Part shown: positions 26,722 through 34,129 of the stretch, one piece after another
How positions within the stretch are numbered: position 1 is the first letter of the stretch
How the letters are laid out: the number at the start of each line of letters is the position of its first letter
Source: Hyphomicrobiales bacterium
GTDB taxonomy: Bacteria; Pseudomonadota; Alphaproteobacteria; Rhizobiales; Rhizobiaceae
Assembly (NCBI GenBank): GCA_900471815.1
Contig: UICE01000001.1
Span: forward strand, 85,112-149,111
Direction: 5' to 3'
DNA length: 64,000 nt
Program-made: the position numbers and the translations under genes
Notes under the pieces: generated by a model
What the model was told of the DNA's origin: nothing
What the model saw: only the letters and a program-made list of their open reading frames with translations
Database searches by the model: none

Positions 26722-26891
26722 AGTGCACTGACGAGAGGGCTTGCCGCTTGTTCACGCATAAAGGGATTGTGGGTATTTGCGTCAAAGCTGGCATCGCAAG
26801 GCTTGCAATTTAGCCACAATGACGATATCAGGCGCGTCATCCACGGCCGATCAAGTTTGGCCGCTTTTGGATCAGGGAAACCAGCGTTCCC

Positions 26892-26967
26892 GCCGCTTTA
26901 GCTCAGTTGGTAGAGCACATCATTCGTAATGATGGGGTCCTCGGTTCGATTCCGGGAAGCGGCACCA
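26892..26967 (+). tRNA. tRNA-Thr (anticodon CGU)
   Basis: The 76-nt cloverleaf has a 7-bp acceptor stem GCCGCTT/AAGCGGC, D-loop AGCTCAGTTGGTAGAGC and anticodon stem CATCA/TGATG. The loop TTCGTAA gives anticodon CGU (reads ACG). The T-arm contains GGTTCGATTCC. The discriminator A and CCA are encoded. It marks the left edge of the AT-richer accessory stretch. Confidence 0.96.
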
Positions 26968-27050
26968 TTACTGTAACAATTTGCATTATTCGCACTCAAA
27001 TTTTGCATGAGAGACTATCCGAGTTACAAATGAATTCCGGCTTCGCCCAA

Positions 27051-27076
27051 GAATAGACGACAAATCTATTCTCTTT
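27051..27076 (+). terminator. Weak hairpin after tRNA-Thr / convergent gene end
   Basis: A 7-bp stem GAATAGA/TCTATTC with a 7-nt loop is followed by TCTTTAATT. It may terminate tRNA transcripts at the junction with the accessory segment. It is AT-rich and weak. Confidence 0.35.
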
Positions 27077-27647
27077 AATTCTCCCATGGCTGTACGGGAG
27101 ATAAAGCAGGCGCTTTAAGATTTGCAGACCTCATCTCCGCCAATCTATTTTCTGCTTCTTTCTTTTCTAGATCATTCGTCTCGCGATCTACCGCATCATC
27201 AATCAATTTGCGCTGAAGTTTAATAATATCATAGTCACGCCATACCACGTAGGCCATCCTATAGACTGCAAGAAGGACAGTACCCACAAAAGCGGCAACA
27301 AAGATTGATTGCAATTGCGATGGCAAAGCGATTGCATCCTTAGGGCCTAATCCGCTCGCAACAATCAACATCAAAATCGCGAATGCATTGATTGCAAGGA
27401 CACCTATATATTCTAATGAAAGCCCTTCAATGGCTGATGTGATGCGCTTACGGTCGCTGCCTGTCAAACTCTTCCAATCGAGAGTCGGCATACCGCGGTT
27501 TAATCGGACAAACACAGCGGCAGCCATAATTGATAAGCAGACAACTATTGGCGGGAAAACATTAAATAGCCTAGCGACATCTATCTGCCATCCCGCGATG
27601 ACAGCTACAGACGTCAGTATAAAGATAATCAACACATGCTTGACCAT
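27075..27647 (-). CDS. Hypothetical four-helix membrane protein of the accessory two-gene unit
   Basis: I do not recognise the family of this 190-aa protein. Four hydrophobic helices are visible (about 4-22, 32-50, 77-98, 108-130), in pairs separated by a short polar loop (MPTLDWKSLTGSDRKR). A charged cytoplasmic tail of coiled-coil character follows (about 135-175, for example DRETNDLEKKEAENRLAEM). The ATG shares its A with the stop of the upstream gene (TAATG), so translation is coupled and the two proteins probably act together. The unit is next to tRNA-Thr and more AT-rich than its surroundings, which suggests acquisition. Confidence 0.7.
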   Translation of the reverse strand: MVKHVLIIFILTSVAVIAGWQIDVARLFNVFPPIVVCLSIMAAAVFVRLNRGMPTLDWKSLTGSDRKRITSAIEGLSLEYIGVLAINAFAILMLIVASGLGPKDAIALPSQLQSIFVAAFVGTVLLAVYRMAYVVWRDYDIIKLQRKLIDDAVDRETNDLEKKEAENRLAEMRSANLKAPALSPVQPWEN

Positions 27648-28726
27648 TAGGGCTTTATCATACCATCCTGAACAAAACGGGAATAGACTGTTTGTAGTTG
27701 GTCGGCCACATTGTTAAAATCAAGTAAGTTTGAACCACTTTGAGATAGCTCAAAGGGCATTGTCATTCGTAAAATCGCATCTCCATCAGAAATTTTCCCG
27801 CCCTTTCCTTCTATCAAAACGGTTCCATCTGTAAGATCGGCGAGCTCATTTGTAAGTTCTTTCAACTTCGCTTTAGATTCTTGGGTTCTACGACCACGAA
27901 CTCTAACTGAAGCGTCAACAGCAAGGTATTCTTCGTCACCTAGGCTTGCAACAAGGGACTTCGCCTTCGCTTTCCCAAGTAACGCCTCGACAATGGGATA
28001 CGCCTGCTTAAACTCTACAAATCTGTCTGCTATTTTTCGGCTCGTTCTTACCTGCTTTATCTCACCTTCAACTGGCACTGTATTGACGACGAATTGAGGC
28101 GTAGAACCACCCTTTACTCGAAGATTGCGGATATCGCCGATATCGCCTGAAATCTTCGATTTATCGAGTTCAGCTTGCAAAACGAACTTATCGCCGTCTG
28201 GGATACTGGTTGGCTTCCCCCTAAGCAGCCAATCAAAATATCCATGCATTAAGGCTGGTGACATTGATTGAGTTTTTACAAAAAGAAGGTGATTTCCAAT
28301 CGCAAGCCAATAAGCCATGCCGCGAATAAATTGCGAACCTTCTGGTGCCTCTCTCTCTTGAAGATCATAAATCTCAGCAGTTGTAATGTCAGATAACTCT
28401 ACTTTACTTGCCTTTTGTTCAAGTAAGGCTTGAATTCCCTTCGAATCAACTAAACACATTTCTCCAAACACAGCGCTATTTAAGTCAGCAACTCGGTTTA
28501 ATATAACTTGCTGCTTTAACCCTTCTGAGCTTTGATAAATACGATCCTGAATTCGTATCCAAAGCGGAATATCGGATTTATCTTTTGTACCCAAAACCGA
28601 ACGGCAACAACTCTCAAAATTTAAAGAAAGTGGCGTCCCATCGGTCTTTTGTACAAATCGATAGTGCACCATGTGATATGCTGTAGCCAAGATTACTGCC
28701 CCTATATTTGCAATGCCCATCGTCAT
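27647..28726 (-). CDS. Hypothetical 359-aa protein of the accessory two-gene unit
   Basis: I cannot assign a family. The first 18 residues are hydrophobic; translation could instead start at the internal ATG at 28672 (MVHYRFVQKTDG), which would give a soluble protein. Neither start has a clear ribosome site. The middle (about 95-180) has alternating beta segments with FGEMCLVDSKG and MAYWLAIGNHLLFV. Residues about 215-345 are lysine-rich and helical, with LKELTNELADLTDG. No Walker, nuclease or helicase motif is seen. It precedes and overlaps the four-helix membrane protein by one base. A sensor or effector with a membrane partner is a guess from gene pairing. Confidence 0.7.
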   Translation of the reverse strand: MTMGIANIGAVILATAYHMVHYRFVQKTDGTPLSLNFESCCRSVLGTKDKSDIPLWIRIQDRIYQSSEGLKQQVILNRVADLNSAVFGEMCLVDSKGIQALLEQKASKVELSDITTAEIYDLQEREAPEGSQFIRGMAYWLAIGNHLLFVKTQSMSPALMHGYFDWLLRGKPTSIPDGDKFVLQAELDKSKISGDIGDIRNLRVKGGSTPQFVVNTVPVEGEIKQVRTSRKIADRFVEFKQAYPIVEALLGKAKAKSLVASLGDEEYLAVDASVRVRGRRTQESKAKLKELTNELADLTDGTVLIEGKGGKISDGDAILRMTMPFELSQSGSNLLDFNNVADQLQTVYSRFVQDGMIKP

Positions 28727-28871
28727 ACAAAACGGCTTTCACAAAAAAGGCGAGTGGAATCTTCTCGTCCCCTGCGCAGAAACTCTAAATCGCTTTAATG
28801 AGTTCAATTCCGGTGTGAACAGGCTTTGCCAAACGTGTTCTCGCGAACAGTTTTCTGCACCATAATATTAC

Positions 28872-29171
28872 TCACATTTGCCGTCGTTTGATCGCCTTCC
28901 GCACACGATACCAATAGGCCTGCTCCGCGCCATCACTACGATACCACGCGCGCTCGTGCCGGGCGAAAGCCTCTTGCTCCGGGTCTGGATAGCTATCGAT
29001 AATGTCTCTAGCTACGCGGTTGATTTCGGTTGAGGGAATTAATCTCGGCTCGACGGCATCCGTCCAGACTACCCACAATAACAAGCCTATGAATATGAGC
29101 AGTTGGCCGCAGAAAAAAGCAAACAAGAGCCAGCATACAACTTCAAGCATGAGACCAATCATGAAATTCAT
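28872..29171 (-). CDS. Small two-helix membrane protein
   Basis: This 99-aa protein has a hydrophobic N-terminal half with two helices (about 3-18 and 22-38). Its soluble tail (about 48-99) reads ARDIIDSYPDPEQEAFARHE and WYRVRKAIKRRQM. The tail resembles the tiny cytosolic proteins common in rhizobial islands that have an arginine-rich W..VR..I end, here fused to membrane anchors. That resemblance is from memory of pattern only. The gene is divergent from the Cro/CI regulator across an AT-rich 110-bp gap. Function is unknown. Confidence 0.6.
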   Translation of the reverse strand: MNFMIGLMLEVVCWLLFAFFCGQLLIFIGLLLWVVWTDAVEPRLIPSTEINRVARDIIDSYPDPEQEAFARHERAWYRSDGAEQAYWYRVRKAIKRRQM

Positions 29172-29229
29172 AAGAACCTGAGATAAGTTTTATCTAAAAA
29201 AAGAACTTATACATCTTATTTTTAAGAAT

Positions 29230-29248
29230 CCATAGTTCCTATCTATGG
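29230..29248. promoter_or_regulatory. Inverted repeat between the small membrane gene and the HTH gene
   Basis: CCATAG and CTATGG (29230-29235 and 29243-29248) are separated by 7 bp, in the divergent promoter region about 35 bp before the HTH start. The spacing suits a Cro/CI dimer, so autoregulation is plausible. A second small hairpin (CGCTC/GAGCG, 29267-29280) abuts the start codon. Confidence 0.4.
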
Positions 29249-29281
29249 ATTTAGCAAGCTGCATGTCGCTCTTTCGAGCGC

Positions 29282-29608
29282 ATGGAACTTCAACGCCTCT
29301 TCGGCGCGAATGTGCGTCATCATCGTAGAGCAAAGGGCTGGACGCTTGAGCGTCTTGCGGAATTGGTCGGCGTCTCCCAAGAGACCATTGGCAAAATTGA
29401 GCGTGGGAAAGCCGCGCCGCTTTTCGAAACTGCCGATAAGATTGCGAAGGCGCTAGGCGTACCAGCTCCAGTTCTGTTCGGAGCTGACACCGCTCCCGGT
29501 GCAGGCGAACGAGCAAGGCTCCTTACCGATATTCATCGGACTCTTTCGAGCATGAACGAAGAACAGCTTAGCCGCGCCGCAAAAGTGTTAAAAGCCTTTA
29601 TGGGGTAA
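29282..29608 (+). CDS. Cro/CI (XRE) family helix-turn-helix regulator
   Basis: This 108-aa protein has an HTH_3 domain near the N-terminus (RAKGWTLERLAELVGVSQETIGKIERG within residues 17-43) and a short helical tail (about 75-108) ending in RAAKVLKAFMG. There is no sensor domain, so it resembles regulators of mobile elements, restriction-modification or toxin loci. The ATG at 29282 has no ribosome site but is preceded by a small hairpin. It is divergent from the small membrane protein and may repress that gene and itself. Confidence 0.82.
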   Translation: MELQRLFGANVRHHRRAKGWTLERLAELVGVSQETIGKIERGKAAPLFETADKIAKALGVPAPVLFGADTAPGAGERARLLTDIHRTLSSMNEEQLSRAAKVLKAFMG

Positions 29609-29773
29609 CTTTTAAAGTTTGCTGCCAAACTGCGCGCTTCTCATGGTCGTCAGAGCACGCAAGTAGCTAATGCCAGTATTGGCGGGCCAAGCCTGCCTCT
29701 GACGAGCTCTGAGGCCGTCTGAGCACCTATGGCTGTGGTAAAGGCAAGCGTAGCGTTAATGCTCTTCCGCTGA

Positions 29774-30352
29774 TTACTTCGTTAGTTTGGCAATCTGGCT
29801 GCTGATGATTGCGATGAACAATCCGGGATCGTCAAAAGCCCTTGCAGAGAGCATAGCCCCATGAACCGAAGCCATCAGCATTTGGGCCTCCTCTTCCGGG
29901 GACCTGTTCAACCGGAACAGACCCTGCTCCGCTCCTGCGCTCAGCACCGCCGCAAGCCATGTTGCGAGGCTTTGGAAATGGGCGCGCACGCGCGAGGCGA
30001 CCTCATCGGGCAGCATTTGCATCTCACCAGCCAGCATCGCGCAGACGCAAAAGGGCTGCGAGGCATCGCGGATGCATGTGTCCCAGTAACGCAAATAGGC
30101 CTGTAACTGTTCGTCAGGGCTAGCAACCTGGCTTCGCAGCGAGCTCAAACCCGCCTCAGCCTGCCCCCGGTAACGGTCCACCAGCACGGCGACCAGTTCG
30201 GCCTTTGTCGGAAAGTGATGGTGGATACTCGCCTTTCGGATGCCTATTGCAGCCGAAATATCGGCATAGCTGAATCCGTTATAGCCCCCCGCGACAATGA
30301 GAGACTGCGCGATGTCGAGAATCTTTTCTGAGGTGGAAGCCATTGATTTCAT
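29774..30352 (-). CDS. TetR/AcrR family transcriptional repressor
   Basis: This 192-aa protein has an N-terminal TetR HTH (residues about 10-55: GFSYADISAAIGIRKASIHHHF within it) and a ligand-binding C-terminal half of TetR_C type. GGCGAG precedes the ATG at 30352; an ATG at 30343 is an alternative. It is divergent from the DUF308 membrane-protein gene, and palindromes at 30359-30376 and 30455-30466 lie between them. This fits a repressor controlling its neighbour and itself. The inducer is unknown. Confidence 0.92.
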   Translation of the reverse strand: MKSMASTSEKILDIAQSLIVAGGYNGFSYADISAAIGIRKASIHHHFPTKAELVAVLVDRYRGQAEAGLSSLRSQVASPDEQLQAYLRYWDTCIRDASQPFCVCAMLAGEMQMLPDEVASRVRAHFQSLATWLAAVLSAGAEQGLFRLNRSPEEEAQMLMASVHGAMLSARAFDDPGLFIAIISSQIAKLTK

Positions 30353-30358
30353 AAGCTC

Positions 30359-30376
30359 GCCTACCTTCTGGTAGGC
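30359..30376. promoter_or_regulatory. Predicted TetR operator next to the tetR start
   Basis: This is a perfect 18-bp inverted repeat with arms GCCTACC and GGTAGGC around TTCT. It sits a few bases upstream of the tetR start codon and shares the CTACC/GGTAG half-site with the second palindrome. Confidence 0.65.
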
Positions 30377-30433
30377 TGGATGTCAAGACCATGCGCCGCC
30401 GCCCCTTTCACAATGAGGTGTTCAGAAACAGGG

Positions 30434-30466
30434 TTGACTCTCGATTGTTACCTTCCTACTAGTAGG
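30434..30466 (+). promoter_or_regulatory. Promoter of the DUF308 gene with overlapping TetR operator
   Basis: TTGACT (30434-30439) and TACTAG (30457-30462) are spaced by 17 bp. The perfect palindrome CCTACTAGTAGG (30455-30466) covers the -10 box, so a bound TetR dimer would exclude RNA polymerase. Confidence 0.6.
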
Positions 30467-30490
30467 TAGATTTTAAACAGGGAAACGCCC

Positions 30491-31048
30491 ATGCAAACTC
30501 AACCTTCAACCCCGTCCAACTGGCTGCGAAACTATTATTTCACACGCGCCATCTTCTCTGTCGCGTGGGTTACCGCCGCCATTCTTTTCAACGCGCAATC
30601 CTCTTTCGTCGTGCTTCTGCTCGTCATCTATCCGGCATGGGATGCGCTCGCCAATCTGGTTGATGCCCGTGTCAATGGCGGCTTGAAAGCCAATCCGTCT
30701 CAAGGGTTCAATGTCGTGGTCAGCACGATAACAACCATCGCCATTATCCTTGCTGTCAGCAACAGCATGTATGCGGTTCTGGCCGTGTTCGGCGTTTGGG
30801 CGATCTTTTCAGGTTTGTTGCAGTTAAATACGGGTCTGAGGCGCTGGCGTTCTTATGGCGCGCAATGGCCGATGATCCTGAGCGGCGCACAATCGGCCCT
30901 TGCCGGTGGCTTCATGATCAGCCAATCCATCGGCACTGTGGTGCCGACGATTCTGGAAATCGTTCCCTATGCAGCCTTTGGCGCGTTCTATTTCCTGCTT
31001 GCGGCAATCTGGCTTGTCGTCACAGTCTATCGCAAAGCAGAGGCGTAG
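30491..31048 (+). CDS. DUF308 (HdeD-like) membrane protein
   Basis: This 185-aa protein has six predicted helices arranged as two-helix repeats, starting at FTRAIFSVAWVTAAILF. The repeated pattern of small residues, tryptophan and proline is that of the DUF308/HdeD family of small integral membrane proteins. HdeD of E. coli is linked to acid stress, but the activity of the family is not known. GGGAAACG precedes the ATG at 30491. It is the evident target of the divergent TetR repressor. Confidence 0.85.
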   Translation: MQTQPSTPSNWLRNYYFTRAIFSVAWVTAAILFNAQSSFVVLLLVIYPAWDALANLVDARVNGGLKANPSQGFNVVVSTITTIAIILAVSNSMYAVLAVFGVWAIFSGLLQLNTGLRRWRSYGAQWPMILSGAQSALAGGFMISQSIGTVVPTILEIVPYAAFGAFYFLLAAIWLVVTVYRKAEA

Positions 31049-31144
31049 GTGTCGTCGCTCTCTATTTGCGATCTGATAAAGCTTAGCTGTCCTGTTAAGC
31101 ACAGACCTAAACCAGACGTGCCGTCGCGCAGTAGCAATGCGGGC

Positions 31145-31186
31145 AAAAAATTGGCCGGGCAGGCGCAGTCTATGCGCCTGCCCGGC
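31145..31186 (-). terminator. Rho-independent terminator of the YegP-like gene
   Basis: A 14-bp perfect stem (31154-31167 with 31173-31186, 5-nt loop) is followed on the minus strand by ATTTTTTG. It ends 17 bp downstream of the YegP-like stop codon and may also stop plus-strand transcripts from the DUF308 gene. Confidence 0.9.
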
Positions 31187-31202
31187 ACCATATAATATAG
31201 GC

Positions 31203-31379
31203 TTAGCTTATGTCTTCGACAGGAGCGCTTGGACCATTTTTCTTGATTGAATCAATGGCGTTTTGCGCGCTGGACTTGGATGTATAACCCTCGGTCGAGA
31301 ACATCACTTCGCTGTTATATTTAAAGCGAACGCGAAACTCGCCAGCTTTGTCTTTATAAATTTCGAACTTGTGGGCCAA
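31203..31379 (-). CDS. YegP/DUF1508 family mini-protein with TTG start
   Basis: A 58-aa reading frame on the minus strand begins LAHKFEIYKDKAGEFRVRF (first codon TTG, read as Met) and continues through MFSTEGYTSKSSAQNAIDSIKKN. This matches the DUF1508 repeat of YegP: a beta-beta-beta-alpha unit with K-x-G-E-F-R-x-R-F and EGY...S..A....I. AGGAAG lies about eight bases before the TTG, and a strong terminator follows the stop. These three signals together make the gene convincing despite its size. Function is unknown; YegP proteins are small and highly expressed in some bacteria. Confidence 0.85.
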   Translation of the reverse strand: MAHKFEIYKDKAGEFRVRFKYNSEVMFSTEGYTSKSSAQNAIDSIKKNGPSAPVEDIS

Positions 31380-31520
31380 AATATAGCTTCCTTTTGCAAG
31401 CGTGAATCACACAACCTCAACGTGCCATTTGCAAAGACTATTGACAAGGGTTGCATTGGTGCCAGTCTCCCCTCGGCTTGGCCGACCTATCTGCCATTCA
31501 AACAAACAATGAGCGCCATT

Positions 31521-32156
31521 ATGAACACTGCGAGTGACGCCCGTTTCTGGGACCGATCTTCACGGAAATATGCGGCGGGCAAAATCGCAGATCAGGCCGG
31601 ATATGAGCAAACGCTGGACCGGACCCGCGCTCTGTTACAGCCGGACGACAGAGTATTGGAGCTCGGCTGTGGCACAGGCACGACGGCGCTGCGGCTTGCG
31701 GGCAGTGTACAAGCCTATCTCGCGACAGATATTTCCAGCGAGATGATCGCGATTGCCGAAGGCAAGCGGGCAGCAGATCCCATTGCAGGGCTTTCCTTCC
31801 GCGTCACCACAGCCGAAGGATTGGCGCTCAGCGATGGCCCATACAACGCCGTTCTCGGTTTTAATTATCTCCATCTGGTCCGTGATCTGCCCGGCACGCT
31901 GCGCCATATCCATGCCTTGCTCGCGCCTGGCGGGCTGTTTATCTCCAAGACGCCCTGCGTCGGCGAGATGAACCCACTCATTCGGCTGGTCTTGCCGCTT
32001 ATGCGAGCGGTCGGGCTTGCGCCCTACGCCGGTGTCTTCCGGGCTGCGGAGCTTAGCCAGATCATCAGCGCCGCTGGCTTTAGCATTCTTGCCTCGGAGA
32101 ACCACGCAACCAAGGGAAATGACAATCGGCCCTATATCGTCGCGCGCAAGCAGTGA
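31521..32156 (+). CDS. Class I SAM-dependent methyltransferase
   Basis: This 211-aa protein has motif I VLELGCGTGTTALRLA (about residues 46-61), an acidic residue in ATDISSEMIAIAE, and a post-motif GFNYLHLVRDL. This is the Methyltransf_11/25 pattern. The acceptor is unknown. I start at the ATG at 31521 (MNTASDARFWD); an ATG at 31509 is equally possible. The open frame extends to 31263 but there overlaps the YegP-like gene and has no protein-like pattern. Confidence 0.82.
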   Translation: MNTASDARFWDRSSRKYAAGKIADQAGYEQTLDRTRALLQPDDRVLELGCGTGTTALRLAGSVQAYLATDISSEMIAIAEGKRAADPIAGLSFRVTTAEGLALSDGPYNAVLGFNYLHLVRDLPGTLRHIHALLAPGGLFISKTPCVGEMNPLIRLVLPLMRAVGLAPYAGVFRAAELSQIISAAGFSILASENHATKGNDNRPYIVARKQ

Positions 32157-32213
32157 CCAGCGTGGTTGTCACGGTAGCGGGCGGGAGAATTTGCATAATC
32201 GAGGATTGATATT

Positions 32214-32287
32214 TGGCTGGGGAACCTGGATTCGAACCAGGACTAACGGAGTCAGAGTCCGTGGGTCTACCGTTAACCTATTCCCCA
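32214..32287 (-). tRNA. tRNA-Gln (anticodon CUG)
   Basis: The reverse strand folds into a 74-nt cloverleaf. It has acceptor TGGGGAA/TTCCCCA, anticodon stem ACGGA/TCCGT with loop CTCTGAC (anticodon CUG, reads CAG), T-arm GGTTCGAATCC, discriminator G and encoded CCA. It lies between the methyltransferase and the phosphohexomutase genes. Confidence 0.95.
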
Positions 32288-32470
32288 ACAGTTGCCCGAG
32301 GGACAACAGTGATGCGGGTCGTCATATAGTTGAAATCAATCGGCTTGCAAACCCCTTGATCGCATCTTTTGACAATTGTTTTATCTTGTCGAAAAGGCTG
32401 CCCTGATCATAAACTGTTATATATGTGCATTACCACATATGCGCAGGCCCGGGGGCATGAAGAATAAACA

Positions 32471-33895
32471 ATGACAAGCTTGAAATTTGGAACGAGCGGC
32501 CTTCGCGGTCTGGTAAGCGAACTTCCCGATGCGATTTGCCGGGCCTATACGCTGGCATTCCTGCGTCACATGCAAAAGGCTCATGCTATTGCGCCAGGCG
32601 GCAAGCTGCTGGTCGGTTATGATCTGCGCGAGAGCAGCCCGCGAATCGCCGCCGCCTGTATCGACGCTGCCCGGGTTTTCGGTATGGAGGTTGAAAATAG
32701 CGGCCCTCTACCGACGCCTGCGCTGGCTCTGCGGGCGCTTGCCCAAAAGCTTCCGGCTATCATGGTTACAGGCAGCCACATTCCAGCTGACCGCAATGGC
32801 TTGAAATTCTATCGGCCGGATGGCGAGATCGACAAGAGCGATGAGGCGGGTATTCTCGCCGTGCTCGACCTTGCCGGGAATGATATCTCCGTTCCCGACG
32901 ATGCCGGGGATATTTCGCCAAAGGCGCTGGCAGAATATGAAAATCGGTGCATATCCATGCTCGACGCCGGAGCACTTGCAGGCAAGCGCATCGGCGTCTA
33001 TCAGCATAGCTCGGTCGGGCGCGATCTGATCGTGCGCGTGCTCGGCGCACTGGGCGCGGAAACGGTCGCCATCGCCCGTTCGGATGTATTTGTGCCAGTG
33101 GATACGGAAGCATTGCGATCTGAAGATATTACGCTGGCCGCTGGCGCTGCCGAAAAATACCGACTCGATGCAATGGTCTCAACCGATGGCGATGCGGATC
33201 GCCCGCTGGTTGCCGACCAAACCGGGACCTTTATTCGCGGCGATAGTCTTGGCTTGCTGACGGCGCGCTTTTTGAATGCCGATGCCGTCGTGACACCCGT
33301 CACCTCCAATACAGCTATTGAGCTAAGTGGCCTTTTTGCCAAGGTCTATCGCACAAAAGTAGGCTCGCCCTATGTCATTGAGGCGATGCAACAGGCCGCC
33401 AGGGATGGCTATCAGCGGATCGTCGGCTTTGAGGCCAATGGCGGTGTGCTGCTGGGTTCAAATGTTGATTTGGGCGACGGCATTGTGGTGGCATTGCCTA
33501 CGCGCGATGCCATGCTGCCGATCATCGCGGTGCTTGGTATGGCGGCGAGAGACAAGGTGCAGGTGTCGAAATTGCTGGAAGACCTTCCCGCGCGCTTCAC
33601 GCGGAGCGGCCGCATTGAGCATGTTGAACCCAGCAAGAGCAGCACATTCCTGCAGGCTTTGCTTGACGATGAGCAACGCGCAAGCTTTTTTGCCCAGCTC
33701 GGCATTATTGAGGCTAATGACGCCATTGATGGCATACGCATTGTTTTTGCGACTGGTGAGGTGGTTCATTATCGCGCCTCGGGCAATGCGCCAGAATTGC
33801 GCTGCTATGCGGAAGCTGCAACCGATGCGCGGGCCGAACAATTGCTTGAGTGGGGCCTGCAAAGAGCTGGCGAGCACTTACGCAAATATGGCTGA
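32471..33895 (+). CDS. Phosphomannomutase/phosphoglucomutase family protein
   Basis: This 474-aa alpha-D-phosphohexomutase interconverts hexose 1- and 6-phosphates in the cytoplasm and supplies nucleotide sugars for envelope polysaccharides. All four signature loops are present: MVTGSHIPADRNGLKFY with the phospho-Ser, STDGDADRPLV for Mg, GFEANGGVLLG for sugar recognition, and RASGNAPELRCYAEA for the phosphate. The GSHIP variant of the active-site loop occurs in ManB/NoeK-type enzymes of rhizobia. The ribosome site before the ATG at 32471 is weak. Substrate (mannose or glucose) is not decided by sequence. Confidence 0.92.
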   Translation: MTSLKFGTSGLRGLVSELPDAICRAYTLAFLRHMQKAHAIAPGGKLLVGYDLRESSPRIAAACIDAARVFGMEVENSGPLPTPALALRALAQKLPAIMVTGSHIPADRNGLKFYRPDGEIDKSDEAGILAVLDLAGNDISVPDDAGDISPKALAEYENRCISMLDAGALAGKRIGVYQHSSVGRDLIVRVLGALGAETVAIARSDVFVPVDTEALRSEDITLAAGAAEKYRLDAMVSTDGDADRPLVADQTGTFIRGDSLGLLTARFLNADAVVTPVTSNTAIELSGLFAKVYRTKVGSPYVIEAMQQAARDGYQRIVGFEANGGVLLGSNVDLGDGIVVALPTRDAMLPIIAVLGMAARDKVQVSKLLEDLPARFTRSGRIEHVEPSKSSTFLQALLDDEQRASFFAQLGIIEANDAIDGIRIVFATGEVVHYRASGNAPELRCYAEAATDARAEQLLEWGLQRAGEHLRKYG

Positions 33896-34044
33896 GCTGG
33901 CCTGACGGGAATAGAGCATGCGATTGGAGTGAGGCTGAGACCAATTGTCAGCTGGTTGTCTGTTTCTAACTGCCTTGGGCGCGCTCGTAGCGACTGTTAG
34001 CATCACGAGGCTTCAGTTAAGTATATGTATCTGGTGGCGTTTAC

Positions 34045-34099
34045 GAATTTGACATTTGTATAAGAGTTTGCGACCGGATGGGATACAAGTGTCAAATTC
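34045..34099. repeat. 17-bp inverted repeat upstream of the LacI gene
   Basis: Arms at 34045-34061 and 34083-34099 are complementary at 16 of 17 positions and enclose 21 bp. It lies 31 bp before the LacI start codon. No T-run follows on either strand, so it is not a normal terminator. An operator pair or an mRNA leader hairpin is more likely. Confidence 0.6.
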
Positions 34100-34129
34100 A
34101 CTCCACTAGCGATTCGGAAAAGGTTCTCG

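Noticed and set aside
26892..29773. Search for a duplicated tRNA-Thr 3' end (attachment site) bounding the accessory stretch
   Set aside because: No second copy of the GGTTCGATTCC / AAGCGGCACCA end was found by eye, and no integrase is present, so an integrated element is not claimed.
29774..31048. An efflux pump regulated by the TetR protein
   Set aside because: The target is a DUF308 protein with six helices, not a known efflux family.
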